A DNA stretch of 64,000 nucleotides from Hymenobacter jejuensis (lineage in GTDB: Bacteria > Bacteroidota > Bacteroidia > Cytophagales > Hymenobacteraceae). Below are positions 25,342 to 32,846 of this stretch, piece after piece. A program made the translations under genes and the position numbers. The notes under the pieces are model-generated. The model made no database searches. It saw only the letters and a program-made list of their open reading frames with translations, and had not been told where the DNA came from. Position 1 is the stretch's first letter. The number at the start of each line of letters is the position of its first letter. The stretch is from NCBI RefSeq assembly GCF_006337165.1, contig NZ_CP040896.1, positions 4,774,001 through 4,838,000 on the forward strand, written 5' to 3'.

Positions 25342-25649
25342 AGAGGGAGGAAGTTGTGGGCTCAGCCGAGCCCGGGTTAGTCCTGTAGCCATACGCACCC
25401 GGCACCATTCAGATTACGTTCGGCCCACATATACTCACAGATCGTGTATGAGCTCATCAGCTGCTCACCTTTTCAAAGGGCATCGAGTAGCACGCTCCAT
25501 CGTAAGGGCGGAATAAAAACTAGAATTAACTCGTTCGGCAACTTACTATTAATCAGCATATTATAAAATTACTGAATCATTTTCTCTGCTATTAGGCAAC
25601 TTACATGATATATCATGCATCTATTGGATAGTTCGTTTTTTTACCTGCT
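25342..25649. other. Divergent spacer before marR
   Basis: A 308-base AT-rich stretch with no convincing gene. It holds the 10-base direct repeat GGCAACTTAC at 25537-25546 and 25595-25604, and the 12-base perfect palindrome ATGATATATCAT at 25605-25616 directly after the second copy, 33 bases before the marR start. These are candidate regulatory sites. Confidence 0.5.
25605..25616. promoter_or_regulatory. 12-bp palindrome upstream of marR
   Basis: ATGATATATCAT is a perfect palindrome preceded immediately by the second GGCAACTTAC repeat. It does not share the TACGAA core seen at the receptor promoter, so it may bind a different factor or be chance in AT-rich DNA. Confidence 0.3.
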
Positions 25650-26117
25650 ATGCTTAACAACGTCCTTTTCTATTCGCTCGACAAAGCCATCCGGCGCTAC
25701 CGCAAGTTTGCGCAGGCCAACATCGACCGGGCTGGCCTCAACATCACCATTGATCAATGGCTGGTGCTGCGGGTGTTGCTGGAGGACGATACCCTGACCC
25801 AGACGGAAATCGCCGACCGCGTTTTCAAAGATCAGGCGTCGGTGGCCCGCATTATTGCGCTGCTCATCAAGCGCGGTTTGCTGGTCACGGAAGCCCTGCC
25901 CCACGACGGCCGTCGGACCCAGCTGCGGGTGACCCTTGCGGGCCAGCAAATGCTCGACGCAGTGCAGCCCATCGTATTGAACAACCGCCAAACGGCTCTT
26001 CAGGGCATTTCTGAAGATGAATTGACGCTGCTTCGCCAAGTGCTCGAACGCATTGCCGCCAACTGCTCCCCTGCTCGCCAGCCCCCGAAGTCAGAAATTT
26101 TGTCGAAAACTATCTAG
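25650..26117 (+). CDS. MarR-family transcriptional regulator
   Basis: A 155-residue winged-helix repressor. The core is 'ITIDQWLVLRVLLEDDTLTQTEIADRVFKDQASVARIIALLIKRGLLV' (helix-turn-helix), followed by the wing 'ALPHDGRRTQLRVTLAGQQML' with the conserved D-x-R-R motif. Long N- and C-terminal helices would form the dimer. It lies 270 bases upstream of a TonB-dependent receptor on the same strand. Two TACGAA/TTCGTA palindromes between them bracket the receptor's promoter, which makes it the likely direct regulator. No ligand can be inferred. Confidence 0.92.
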   Translation: MLNNVLFYSLDKAIRRYRKFAQANIDRAGLNITIDQWLVLRVLLEDDTLTQTEIADRVFKDQASVARIIALLIKRGLLVTEALPHDGRRTQLRVTLAGQQMLDAVQPIVLNNRQTALQGISEDELTLLRQVLERIAANCSPARQPPKSEILSKTI

Positions 26118-26130
26118 CTTTTCTTGTATA

Positions 26131-26146
26131 TACGAAATCTTTCGTA
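26131..26146. promoter_or_regulatory. MarR-type operator half 1 (TACGAAA-N2-TTTCGTA)
   Basis: TACGAAATCTTTCGTA has 7-base inverted arms. It overlaps the first two bases of the -7 element TATTTTTG and shares the TACGAA/TTCGTA core with the second palindrome. Confidence 0.7.
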
Positions 26147-26152
26147 TTTTTG
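26145..26152 (+). promoter_or_regulatory. -7 promoter element of the TonB-dependent receptor
   Basis: TATTTTTG matches TAnnTTTG and lies exactly between two palindromes. A TTG about 17-18 bases upstream (26126-26128) could serve as the -33 element. The resulting mRNA leader would be about 230 bases. Confidence 0.6.
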
Positions 26153-26172
26153 TCTACGAATATATTCGTAGA
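26153..26172. promoter_or_regulatory. MarR-type operator half 2 (20-bp perfect palindrome)
   Basis: TCTACGAATATATTCGTAGA is perfectly self-complementary over 20 bases and begins directly after the -7 element. A bound dimer would cover the transcription start. Confidence 0.75.
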
Positions 26173-26387
26173 TAATTAGTGTAGCTGCCCGCTCCTGCTT
26201 CCGGGCCCGAAGCCGGAACGAGCCGCTACCCCGAAGGCCTGCGTCGTCTTAGCCCCGCAGGTCCTCAAAACCAAGTTATTTCTACTCGATCCGCCCCTTG
26301 CTTTTGGGCCGGGCTGGCACCGCTTTGCCCTTTCCCCCCTTCTGACTTCCTGACTCTTTCCGAAACCCGCACCCCTCCTCAACGGCT

Positions 26388-28862
26388 ATGAAATCTGCTA
26401 CTTACGTATACTTGTTCCGGCTTCCTCAACTCTCCTTGTTGCTTCTGCTGAGTGCAGCAGGCTTGGGCGCGGCCCAAGCGCAAGCCCCAACTAGCGTGAC
26501 GGGCGCCGTCCGGACGGCGGCGGGCGCGCCCATTGAATATGCCACCGTCACTTTGCACCGGGCCGCCGACTCGACGGTGGTAAAAACCGAGTTTAGCGAC
26601 GATAAAGGCGCTTTTCGGCTGGACCAGCCTGCGGGTGGGCGCTACTTAATCTCGGCTTCGCAAGTAGGCTTTGTGCGCCGTTGGAGCGCGCCATTTGAGT
26701 TGGCCCCCGGCGGCATCACGCTGGAAGCCCTCACGCTGACCGCCAGCGGGGCCACGCAGTTGAAGGAAGTGACGGTGGTGGGCCAAAAGCCGCTGTTCGA
26801 GCACCAGGCCGACCGCACCGTCGTCAACGTGGCCGGCTCGCCGCTGGCCGCCGGCAACACCACGCTCGACGTGCTGGCCCGGGCCCCGGGCGTGACCGTG
26901 GACGGCAACGACAACCTGGCCCTGCGCGGCAAACAAGGCCTGTTGGTGCTCATCGACGGCAAGCGCCAACCCATGAGCGGCAGCGAGCTGGCCGAGTACC
27001 TGCGGGCCCTGCCGGCCGAGCAGCTGCAGAGCATCGAGCTGATCACCAACCCGCCGGCCAAGTACGACGCGCAGGGCGGGGCCGGCATCATCGCCATCAA
27101 CCTGAAGAAAGACCAGCGCCAAGGCACCAACGGCAGCGCCAACGCCGCCTACGGCCGCGGCCAGTACGGCAAGTTCACCGGCGGCCTTTCCCTCAACCAC
27201 CGCCACCAAAAACTCAACCTCTTCGCGTCTTATAACTACACCAATCGCAATGGATACGGCAAGCTGAACATTCACCGCGATTTCTACGAAAACACGGATA
27301 GCCGGCGCACTTTGGTTGGCAGCAGCGACCAAGCCAACAAGATGCTCAGCGGCAACCGATCGCACAGCTGGAAAGTTGGGGCAGACTATTCGCTCTCCAA
27401 AAACACCGATTTGGGCGTGGTAGTCAACGGGCTCGAAAACCGCGGGCCCCGCATGCCTACGACCAATGCCACGAGTCTTTTTGACCAAAACGGCCAACTA
27501 ATCGATACATATGTGGCGCTGGGCAACCGTAGCTTTCACGCCCCCAGCCTGGCCGGCAACGTCAACTTCAAGCACACCTTCCCGGCCGATTCGAGCGGAG
27601 CCCGTGAGCTGACCGCCGATGCCGACTACGCCCACTACAACACCGACCGCCTTCAGGACCTGACGACCAGCTTTGGCTTGTCGGGCCGATCGCAGGTCCG
27701 CAACGACGGCGATCAGTCGGGCCAGCTGACCATTCAATCGGCCAAGGCAGACTACGTGCATCCCCTCAGCAAAGACGCCCGCTTCGAGGCCGGCCTGAAA
27801 GCCAGCCGCGTCCACTCCGACAACGACGTGCTGTTTGAAATAACGGAGAACGGCGTGCGTAGCGTGGATGCCAACCGAACCAACCGCTTCAAATACAACG
27901 AGGACATTCGGGCGGCTTACGTCAACTTCAACCAGACCATTTCCAAACTGAACGTGCAGCTTGGTCTGCGGGGCGAACAAACCAAAGCCACCGGCCAGCA
28001 AGTAGTTGGCAACCAAAGCTTTAATCGTAACTATTTTCAGCTTTTCCCGAGTGCCGCCCTCAAGCAAACCCTTAGCGATAAGCACGAAGTATCGCTATCC
28101 TTGAGCCGGCGCATCGACCGGCCTTCTTATGGGCAGCTCAACCCCTTCCGCATCATCATCGACCCGACTACCTCCGGCGCCGGCAACCCGTACTTACGCC
28201 CGCAGACGAGCTATAACTTCGAGCTGACGCACACTTACAAGCAAAAATTCAGCACCGGCCTGAGCTACAGCATCACCAGCAACCCCATTATTCAGGTAGT
28301 TCAACCCGAATCGGGGCGTAACGTGGTGTCTACCAGCGTTAACCTGGGCAAGCAGTATTATTATGCCCTGACGCTGACGGCGCCCGTCGAGCTTGCCAAG
28401 TGGTGGAGCGTTTACAACAACGGCGTGTTCTACTACAGCCGCTTCGTGGGCCACCTGGCCGGCACGGCCCTGGACAAAGGCCGCCCGGCCTTCAACCTGA
28501 GCAGCACCAGCACCTTGACCTTCGGCCAGGGCTGGTCGGCCGAGCTCAACGGCCGCTACCAGTCGCGCGAGCAGTACGGCTTCCTCGATGTGCGGCCCAA
28601 CGGGCAGGTAGGCCTTGGGTTGCAGAAATCGGTGTTGGAACGCAAAGGCACGCTCAAGCTCAACGCCACCGATATTTTCTTCACTGGCAAAGTCCGCGCT
28701 ACCTCGGCCTACGACAACTACGTGGAGCACTTCTACCAGCGCGGCGATTTCCGGGTGGTCACGCTTTCGTTCAGCTACCGCTTCGGCAACGACAAAGTAG
28801 CCCCGACCCGCAAGCGCACTGGCGGCGCCGAAGATGAGAAGCGTCGCGCCAGTGGTTCATAA
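26388..28862 (+). CDS. TonB-dependent outer-membrane receptor with carboxypeptidase-like N-terminal domain
   Basis: An 824-residue outer-membrane protein. A signal peptide ('LSLLLLLSAAGLGAAQAQA') is followed by a carboxypeptidase-regulatory-like beta sandwich ('VTGAVRTAAGAPIEYATVTLHRAADSTVV', about 35-115). A TonB plug comes next ('TTLDVLARAPGVTVDGNDNLALRGKQGLLVLIDGKR', 'SIELITNPPAKYDAQGGAGIIAINLKK'), then a long beta barrel with alternating aromatic strands ('RIDRPSYGQLNPFRIIIDP', 'YLRPQTSYNFELTHTYKQKF'). A short basic tail follows the last strand 'VVTLSFSYRFG'. This type is common in Bacteroidota for siderophore, metal or peptide uptake, but no substrate can be assigned. Regulation by the upstream MarR protein is likely. 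Confidence 0.92.
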   Translation: MKSATYVYLFRLPQLSLLLLLSAAGLGAAQAQAPTSVTGAVRTAAGAPIEYATVTLHRAADSTVVKTEFSDDKGAFRLDQPAGGRYLISASQVGFVRRWSAPFELAPGGITLEALTLTASGATQLKEVTVVGQKPLFEHQADRTVVNVAGSPLAAGNTTLDVLARAPGVTVDGNDNLALRGKQGLLVLIDGKRQPMSGSELAEYLRALPAEQLQSIELITNPPAKYDAQGGAGIIAINLKKDQRQGTNGSANAAYGRGQYGKFTGGLSLNHRHQKLNLFASYNYTNRNGYGKLNIHRDFYENTDSRRTLVGSSDQANKMLSGNRSHSWKVGADYSLSKNTDLGVVVNGLENRGPRMPTTNATSLFDQNGQLIDTYVALGNRSFHAPSLAGNVNFKHTFPADSSGARELTADADYAHYNTDRLQDLTTSFGLSGRSQVRNDGDQSGQLTIQSAKADYVHPLSKDARFEAGLKASRVHSDNDVLFEITENGVRSVDANRTNRFKYNEDIRAAYVNFNQTISKLNVQLGLRGEQTKATGQQVVGNQSFNRNYFQLFPSAALKQTLSDKHEVSLSLSRRIDRPSYGQLNPFRIIIDPTTSGAGNPYLRPQTSYNFELTHTYKQKFSTGLSYSITSNPIIQVVQPESGRNVVSTSVNLGKQYYYALTLTAPVELAKWWSVYNNGVFYYSRFVGHLAGTALDKGRPAFNLSSTSTLTFGQGWSAELNGRYQSREQYGFLDVRPNGQVGLGLQKSVLERKGTLKLNATDIFFTGKVRATSAYDNYVEHFYQRGDFRVVTLSFSYRFGNDKVAPTRKRTGGAEDEKRRASGS

Positions 28863-28893
28863 CCACTTCTTAATCAAGTATTTATAAAACATA

Positions 28894-28929
28894 AAAAAGG
28901 CGCGCCACTTAGAAATGGCGCGCCTTTTT
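28894..28929 (+). terminator. Terminator after the receptor gene
   Basis: AAAAAGGCGCGCCA pairs with TGGCGCGCCTTTTT around 8 bases, with A and T flanks, 31 bases after the stop. It could work in both directions, since the next gene is convergent. Confidence 0.9.
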
Positions 28930-29008
28930 GATACGGATTCAGGAGGTGACTAATATTTAAATAAGATACATAAAATATTGACAATTAATTATTTATATCA
29001 TAAAAATT

Positions 29009-30685
29009 TCATTTCGTGGAATTGTCCGCGTTTTCCCGCAAGTCAAAGAGGCGGGCTGCGACTCCCACCCGCACGAATTCATCCTTTTGAGGAGTAGTGA
29101 GCGCGAGTTTATCCCGGATTTTATCTCCGACACGGACGTGCCCTTCATAGAACCAGGCCGGATCGCCTTCGATATCGCCCTGCCCGCCTACCATGTCGTT
29201 GTACAGAAGCCACACCCGGTGCTTGCCTGCTACGGCCTTCACCTCGTCGGTCGTTTTGCCGACATACTCCTCCATATTCTTCGACTGTGGGCGCAAGTCA
29301 TGGCCCACGATGGCGTGATAGCGCAGCGAATTCAGCGGGTAAGCCTCCTTGTAGTATCGGTAGGGCGCATCGTGGTTCCAGTACAAATACACAACATCGC
29401 CAGGCTGAAAATGCTGCTCCACGTACTGAAACGCCTCCCGGAAATAAGTTTTTCGAAGCCCGATAAACTGCGTTGTATCAGCGACTTGGCTAACTGACGT
29501 AACCAGGGGCGGCGCCAGCAGCAAAGCAGGCAGCACAACGCGGGGCAGCGTCGTAAAATAGTAGGCGGCTTCTTCGGCTCCCCGCGCCACCAGCAGCAGC
29601 ACGAAAGGCGCCAGAAAGACCAGCAGCCGCTCGTGAAAGGGGTAGCGCTCGAGGCCGGAAGCTGCCAGCGCCAGCAAGAACGGAAACACCAGTACCAGCA
29701 AAAACTTCTTGTCTTTGCGGTAAAACGAGACCAGCCCCAGCAGGGCCGCTCCTATGGGTACGACGCGCAGCAACAGGCGAGGCAAGTTGCTCCCCAGCAC
29801 ACTGTGCGTTACTAGCAGGCCCAAGGGATAGTCGAGCAGCAGATAAAGCTGGATCAAAATCCACTTGAAATCGGCCAGCGAGGTGGGCGGCAGCGGCATG
29901 AAGGCATCGCGGTAGCGGTACCAGATGATTAGCCACCCCGACTCGGTTCGTTTGCCTGTAAACAGGAGGTAGCTCAGGCCAAAGCTCACCAGCCACATTC
30001 CGAACGGAATCAGTGACCGCCAGAAGCGCGTTCCTTGCTTGATCAGGAGGTAATACAGGGAAACCCCGGCGGCCATTCCTGCCACAATAAAAACGGCGGG
30101 AAAAGAAAACCACACCAGCACTGCCCCCCACAACCCCCATTGAATCAATGACTTATTATCGTTTTTGTCATGATAGCGGGTGTAGAGGAACAGGTAAATA
30201 ATGGTTACGAGCAGATCCAGGCCATACGGCTTTGCTTCCACGCCATGATAGATCAGGTACGGTGCCAAGGCCAGCATTCCGAGGGCAACGGCTGCGCCAA
30301 CGGGCCGCAAAAAATGCCGCGCCACGGGCACAAACAGCAGCAGCGAGGCGATGCCGGCCAGCAGCGGAAAAAACCGCAGCGCCATCTCGCCCTTCCCAAA
30401 GACCAGTACCGCCAACCGGAGCAGCCACAAAAACCCCAGCGGTGCTTTCTGATCAAATTCGAGGGGCTGGGTTGCGAGTGCCCCAAACCCCATGCGAATC
30501 AGGCTGTTGGCCTGGTAAGCCTCATCCATAAACAACGATCGGTTGTCGAAGTAATGAAAGAGCCGAACGGCCACACCCAGCGCGACAAACGCCCAGGTAA
30601 GGTAGGTCCAGCTAACTCGCACTTTGTGCGCACGCGCGGGAGCAGAGGCCTGATCCGGCTCTGCAAATACTGCTTCAATCGACAT
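29009..30685 (-). CDS. GT-C membrane glycosyltransferase (copy A)
   Basis: A 558-residue polytopic protein with about 11-12 helices, related to ArnT/PMT-type GT-C enzymes, which use polyprenyl-phosphate sugars on the outer face of the inner membrane. The acidic D54-E55 pair in the first periplasmic loop ('NRSLFMDEAYQANSL') is the family's catalytic site. 'QKAPLGFLWLLRLAVLVFGKGE' and 'LLLFVPVARHFLRPVG' follow. The C-terminal ~140 residues form a soluble domain ('YFREAFQYVEQHFQPGDVVYLYWNHDAPYRYYKEA'). It is a clear paralogue of 32847-34517 and is transcribed away from the HAD/UbiA pair from a shared 366-base spacer. Confidence 0.88.
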   Translation of the reverse strand: MSIEAVFAEPDQASAPARAHKVRVSWTYLTWAFVALGVAVRLFHYFDNRSLFMDEAYQANSLIRMGFGALATQPLEFDQKAPLGFLWLLRLAVLVFGKGEMALRFFPLLAGIASLLLFVPVARHFLRPVGAAVALGMLALAPYLIYHGVEAKPYGLDLLVTIIYLFLYTRYHDKNDNKSLIQWGLWGAVLVWFSFPAVFIVAGMAAGVSLYYLLIKQGTRFWRSLIPFGMWLVSFGLSYLLFTGKRTESGWLIIWYRYRDAFMPLPPTSLADFKWILIQLYLLLDYPLGLLVTHSVLGSNLPRLLLRVVPIGAALLGLVSFYRKDKKFLLVLVFPFLLALAASGLERYPFHERLLVFLAPFVLLLVARGAEEAAYYFTTLPRVVLPALLLAPPLVTSVSQVADTTQFIGLRKTYFREAFQYVEQHFQPGDVVYLYWNHDAPYRYYKEAYPLNSLRYHAIVGHDLRPQSKNMEEYVGKTTDEVKAVAGKHRVWLLYNDMVGGQGDIEGDPAWFYEGHVRVGDKIRDKLALTTPQKDEFVRVGVAARLFDLRENADNSTK

Positions 30686-31051
30686 GCGTTCTATCTGTTA
30701 AAATAACGAAAACACGGGGGCTGTTGAGTGACTCACCCCCGACCGTCCTCAGGGTAGACAAGCCACACAAAAGGGCTTTTGTGCTGCTGCCGATTACCGA
30801 ACTTATACTACCAATCGAATGCGATGCTGTGACGGGACAGTATCTGATAATTTAGCTCACAGCGCTGCCTTCCTCTGGAGTTTGCGTCCTAATCACAACG
30901 AACCAACTTAGCTTAGTTGAAGCAAGGTGTAAAACAATGCGGAATTTAAAAAGTATTAATGCACAACAAATAGTTGGAATAATGTAATTCGTGAGTACAT
31001 TTGAAAAACTTGCCTTGACTTTAAATTATATTTTTTAGTAATATAACAAGG
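30686..31051. other. Divergent spacer of the glycan module
   Basis: A 366-base spacer between the two divergent arms of the glycosyltransferase/HAD/UbiA cluster, AT-rich over its last 100 bases. It has no convincing gene. It holds a small hairpin (GGGGG at 30716-30720 with CCCCC at 30736-30740, enclosing the palindrome TGAGTGACTCA) near the minus-strand gene and a promoter for the plus-strand operon at 30996-31003. Confidence 0.55.
30996..31003 (+). promoter_or_regulatory. -7 promoter element of the HAD-UbiA-GT operon
   Basis: TACATTTG matches TAnnTTTG, with TTGG 18 bases upstream (30974-30977) as a possible -33 element, 48 bases before the ATG at 31052. Confidence 0.55.
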
Positions 31052-31783
31052 ATGAGCTACAGCGGGAAGATAGTGTGGAACAAGGTGAAGATGGTCGTTT
31101 TTGATGTTGACGGTACCCTATACGAGCAGTCGAAGCTGCGCAAAAAAATGCTCTTTGCGCTGCTGGGCTACTACGCGCTACGGCCGTGGCGGCTCGGTGA
31201 AATGCGGCTGTTGCAACGCTTCCGAAGGGAGCGGGAAAAGCACCCTGCCTACGCAGGCCCTGATGTAGAAAATGCCCAATACGCCTGGTGCGCCGAGGGC
31301 ACTAGCTACCCGGTTGCCAAAATTAAGCGGGTCGTTCAGCAGTGGATTTTCGATTACCCAAATCAATATCTGTCGGACTGCACCTACCCCGGCGTCAAAG
31401 AGTTCTTTAACGCCCTCAGAGTCAACCACATCAAAATCGGGGTCTATTCCGATTACAAAGCCCACGACAAGCTGCGGGCCATGGGCCTGCAAGCCGATGC
31501 GGTAGTGGCCTCGACCGACCCGGAAATAGATCGCCTTAAGCCCGACCCGAAAGGGCTGCTGTATCTGGCTGACCTGATGCGGGTTGCGCCGGAAGAATGC
31601 CTGTTTATCGGCGACCGGCCCGAGCTTGACGGCGCATGCGCCGAGCGCGCCAACATGCCCTACCTAATTGTCGAGAAACAGCCCTTCAATTCCTTCAACT
31701 TTTACGATAACCTGACGAAGCTACTTACCACCGATCTTAAACCAACTACAACTACCTATGAATCAGACATCTATGCTTCCTAA
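31052..31783 (+). CDS. HAD-superfamily phosphatase of the glycan module
   Basis: A 243-residue HAD hydrolase. Motif I is 'VVFDVDGTLYEQ' with nucleophile D18 and acid/base D20. Motif II is the Ser in 'IGVYSDYKAH'. Motif III is the Lys in 'RLKPDPKGLL', and motif IV is 'CLFIGDRPELDGACAE'. A helical cap lies between motifs I and II. The UbiA-type prenyltransferase gene starts inside its last 26 bases, so they are translationally linked. Such a pair could act in sequence: the transferase makes a polyprenyl-phospho-sugar-phosphate and the HAD enzyme removes the terminal phosphate. That pairing is inference from gene order. Confidence 0.88.
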   Translation: MSYSGKIVWNKVKMVVFDVDGTLYEQSKLRKKMLFALLGYYALRPWRLGEMRLLQRFRREREKHPAYAGPDVENAQYAWCAEGTSYPVAKIKRVVQQWIFDYPNQYLSDCTYPGVKEFFNALRVNHIKIGVYSDYKAHDKLRAMGLQADAVVASTDPEIDRLKPDPKGLLYLADLMRVAPEECLFIGDRPELDGACAERANMPYLIVEKQPFNSFNFYDNLTKLLTTDLKPTTTTYESDIYAS

Positions 31784-32783
31784 TGCAGAAACTAACGAGC
31801 AGGAGGTTGCCTTGATTCCGGCGGGACTGAAAGACTATATCGCCATCGCCCGCCCCGACAACTGGGCCAAAAACGTATTTATGGTGCCGGGCATGCTGTT
31901 TGCCCTGATCGTGTACCGCACTTCCTTCGACGCCGCGCTGCTGTCGAAGATGATCATGGGTGTAGTGAGCACCTGCCTGGTAGCCTCGGCCAACTACGTA
32001 ATCAACGAATACCTCGACGCCGAGTTCGACAAGTTTCATCCGCTCAAGAAGAAGCGCACGTCGGTGGTGCGGGTGGTCAATCCGGTGCTGGTGTACACGG
32101 AGTGGTTTCTGCTGGCCGCCGTGGGGTTTTTGCTGGCCTATCAGATCAGCATTCAGTTTCTGCTCGTGTCGGCTTTTCTGCTGTTCATGGGCGTGATGTA
32201 CAACGTGCGCCCGTTCCGGACCAAGGAGCGCGTGTACATTGACGTGCTTTCGGAGTCGGTGAATAACCCCATCCGGTTCGCGCTGGGCTGGTTTACGGTC
32301 GCGCCGGCCCTGTCGGTGGCCAATCTCGACGGCATCGGCCTCTTCAACAGCCTGCCGCCCACCAGCATCATTGTGGCCTATTGGATGGGCGGTGCCTACC
32401 TGATGGCCACCAAGCGCTTCGCCGAATACCGTCTCATCGACAACCCCGAGCTAGCTGGGCTGTACCGTCGCTCGTTTAAGTACTACACCGAGCATAGCCT
32501 CCTGATTTCCATGTTTTTCTATGCGCTCACGTCGGCGTTTTTCCTGGGTATTTTCCTGGTCAAAAACCGCATTGAGTTGCTGATCAGCTTTCCCTTCTTC
32601 GCGTTGCTGTTCTCGTGGTACCTGCGGATCGGGTTGCTCAAAAATTCGCCTGTGCAGGGCTCCGAAAAACTCTACACGCGCAAGTGGTTTATGCTCTACG
32701 TCGTGTTGTTCTGCCTGCTGCTCGTCACCCTGATGTTCGTGGATATACCGGGTTTGCACTGGCTATTAAGGCATTCTTACTGA
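31758..32783 (+). CDS. UbiA-family prenyltransferase resembling decaprenyl-phosphate phosphoribosyltransferase
   Basis: A 341-residue membrane protein with about 8-9 helices. The first Asp-rich motif is N83-x3-D87-x3-D91 in 'ANYVINEYLDAEFDKFHPLKKKR'. The second conserved loop is 'YIDVLSESVNNPIRFALGWF'. The start 'IARPDNWAKNVFMVPGMLF' and the HP-x-KK-R stretch after the Asp-rich motif resemble phosphoribosyl-transferring UbiA enzymes (such as Rv3806c) more than quinone or heme prenyltransferases. It overlaps the HAD gene by 26 bases and is followed by a GT-C enzyme 63 bases on. The donor could be phosphoribosyl diphosphate, but this is inferred. Confidence 0.85.
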   Translation: MNQTSMLPNAETNEQEVALIPAGLKDYIAIARPDNWAKNVFMVPGMLFALIVYRTSFDAALLSKMIMGVVSTCLVASANYVINEYLDAEFDKFHPLKKKRTSVVRVVNPVLVYTEWFLLAAVGFLLAYQISIQFLLVSAFLLFMGVMYNVRPFRTKERVYIDVLSESVNNPIRFALGWFTVAPALSVANLDGIGLFNSLPPTSIIVAYWMGGAYLMATKRFAEYRLIDNPELAGLYRRSFKYYTEHSLLISMFFYALTSAFFLGIFLVKNRIELLISFPFFALLFSWYLRIGLLKNSPVQGSEKLYTRKWFMLYVVLFCLLLVTLMFVDIPGLHWLLRHSY

Positions 32784-32846
32784 GCAACTTACAAATTATA
32801 GTTGGGTAGCACAGCGGCCGTGGCTTCGGCATGAAGGACAATACCT

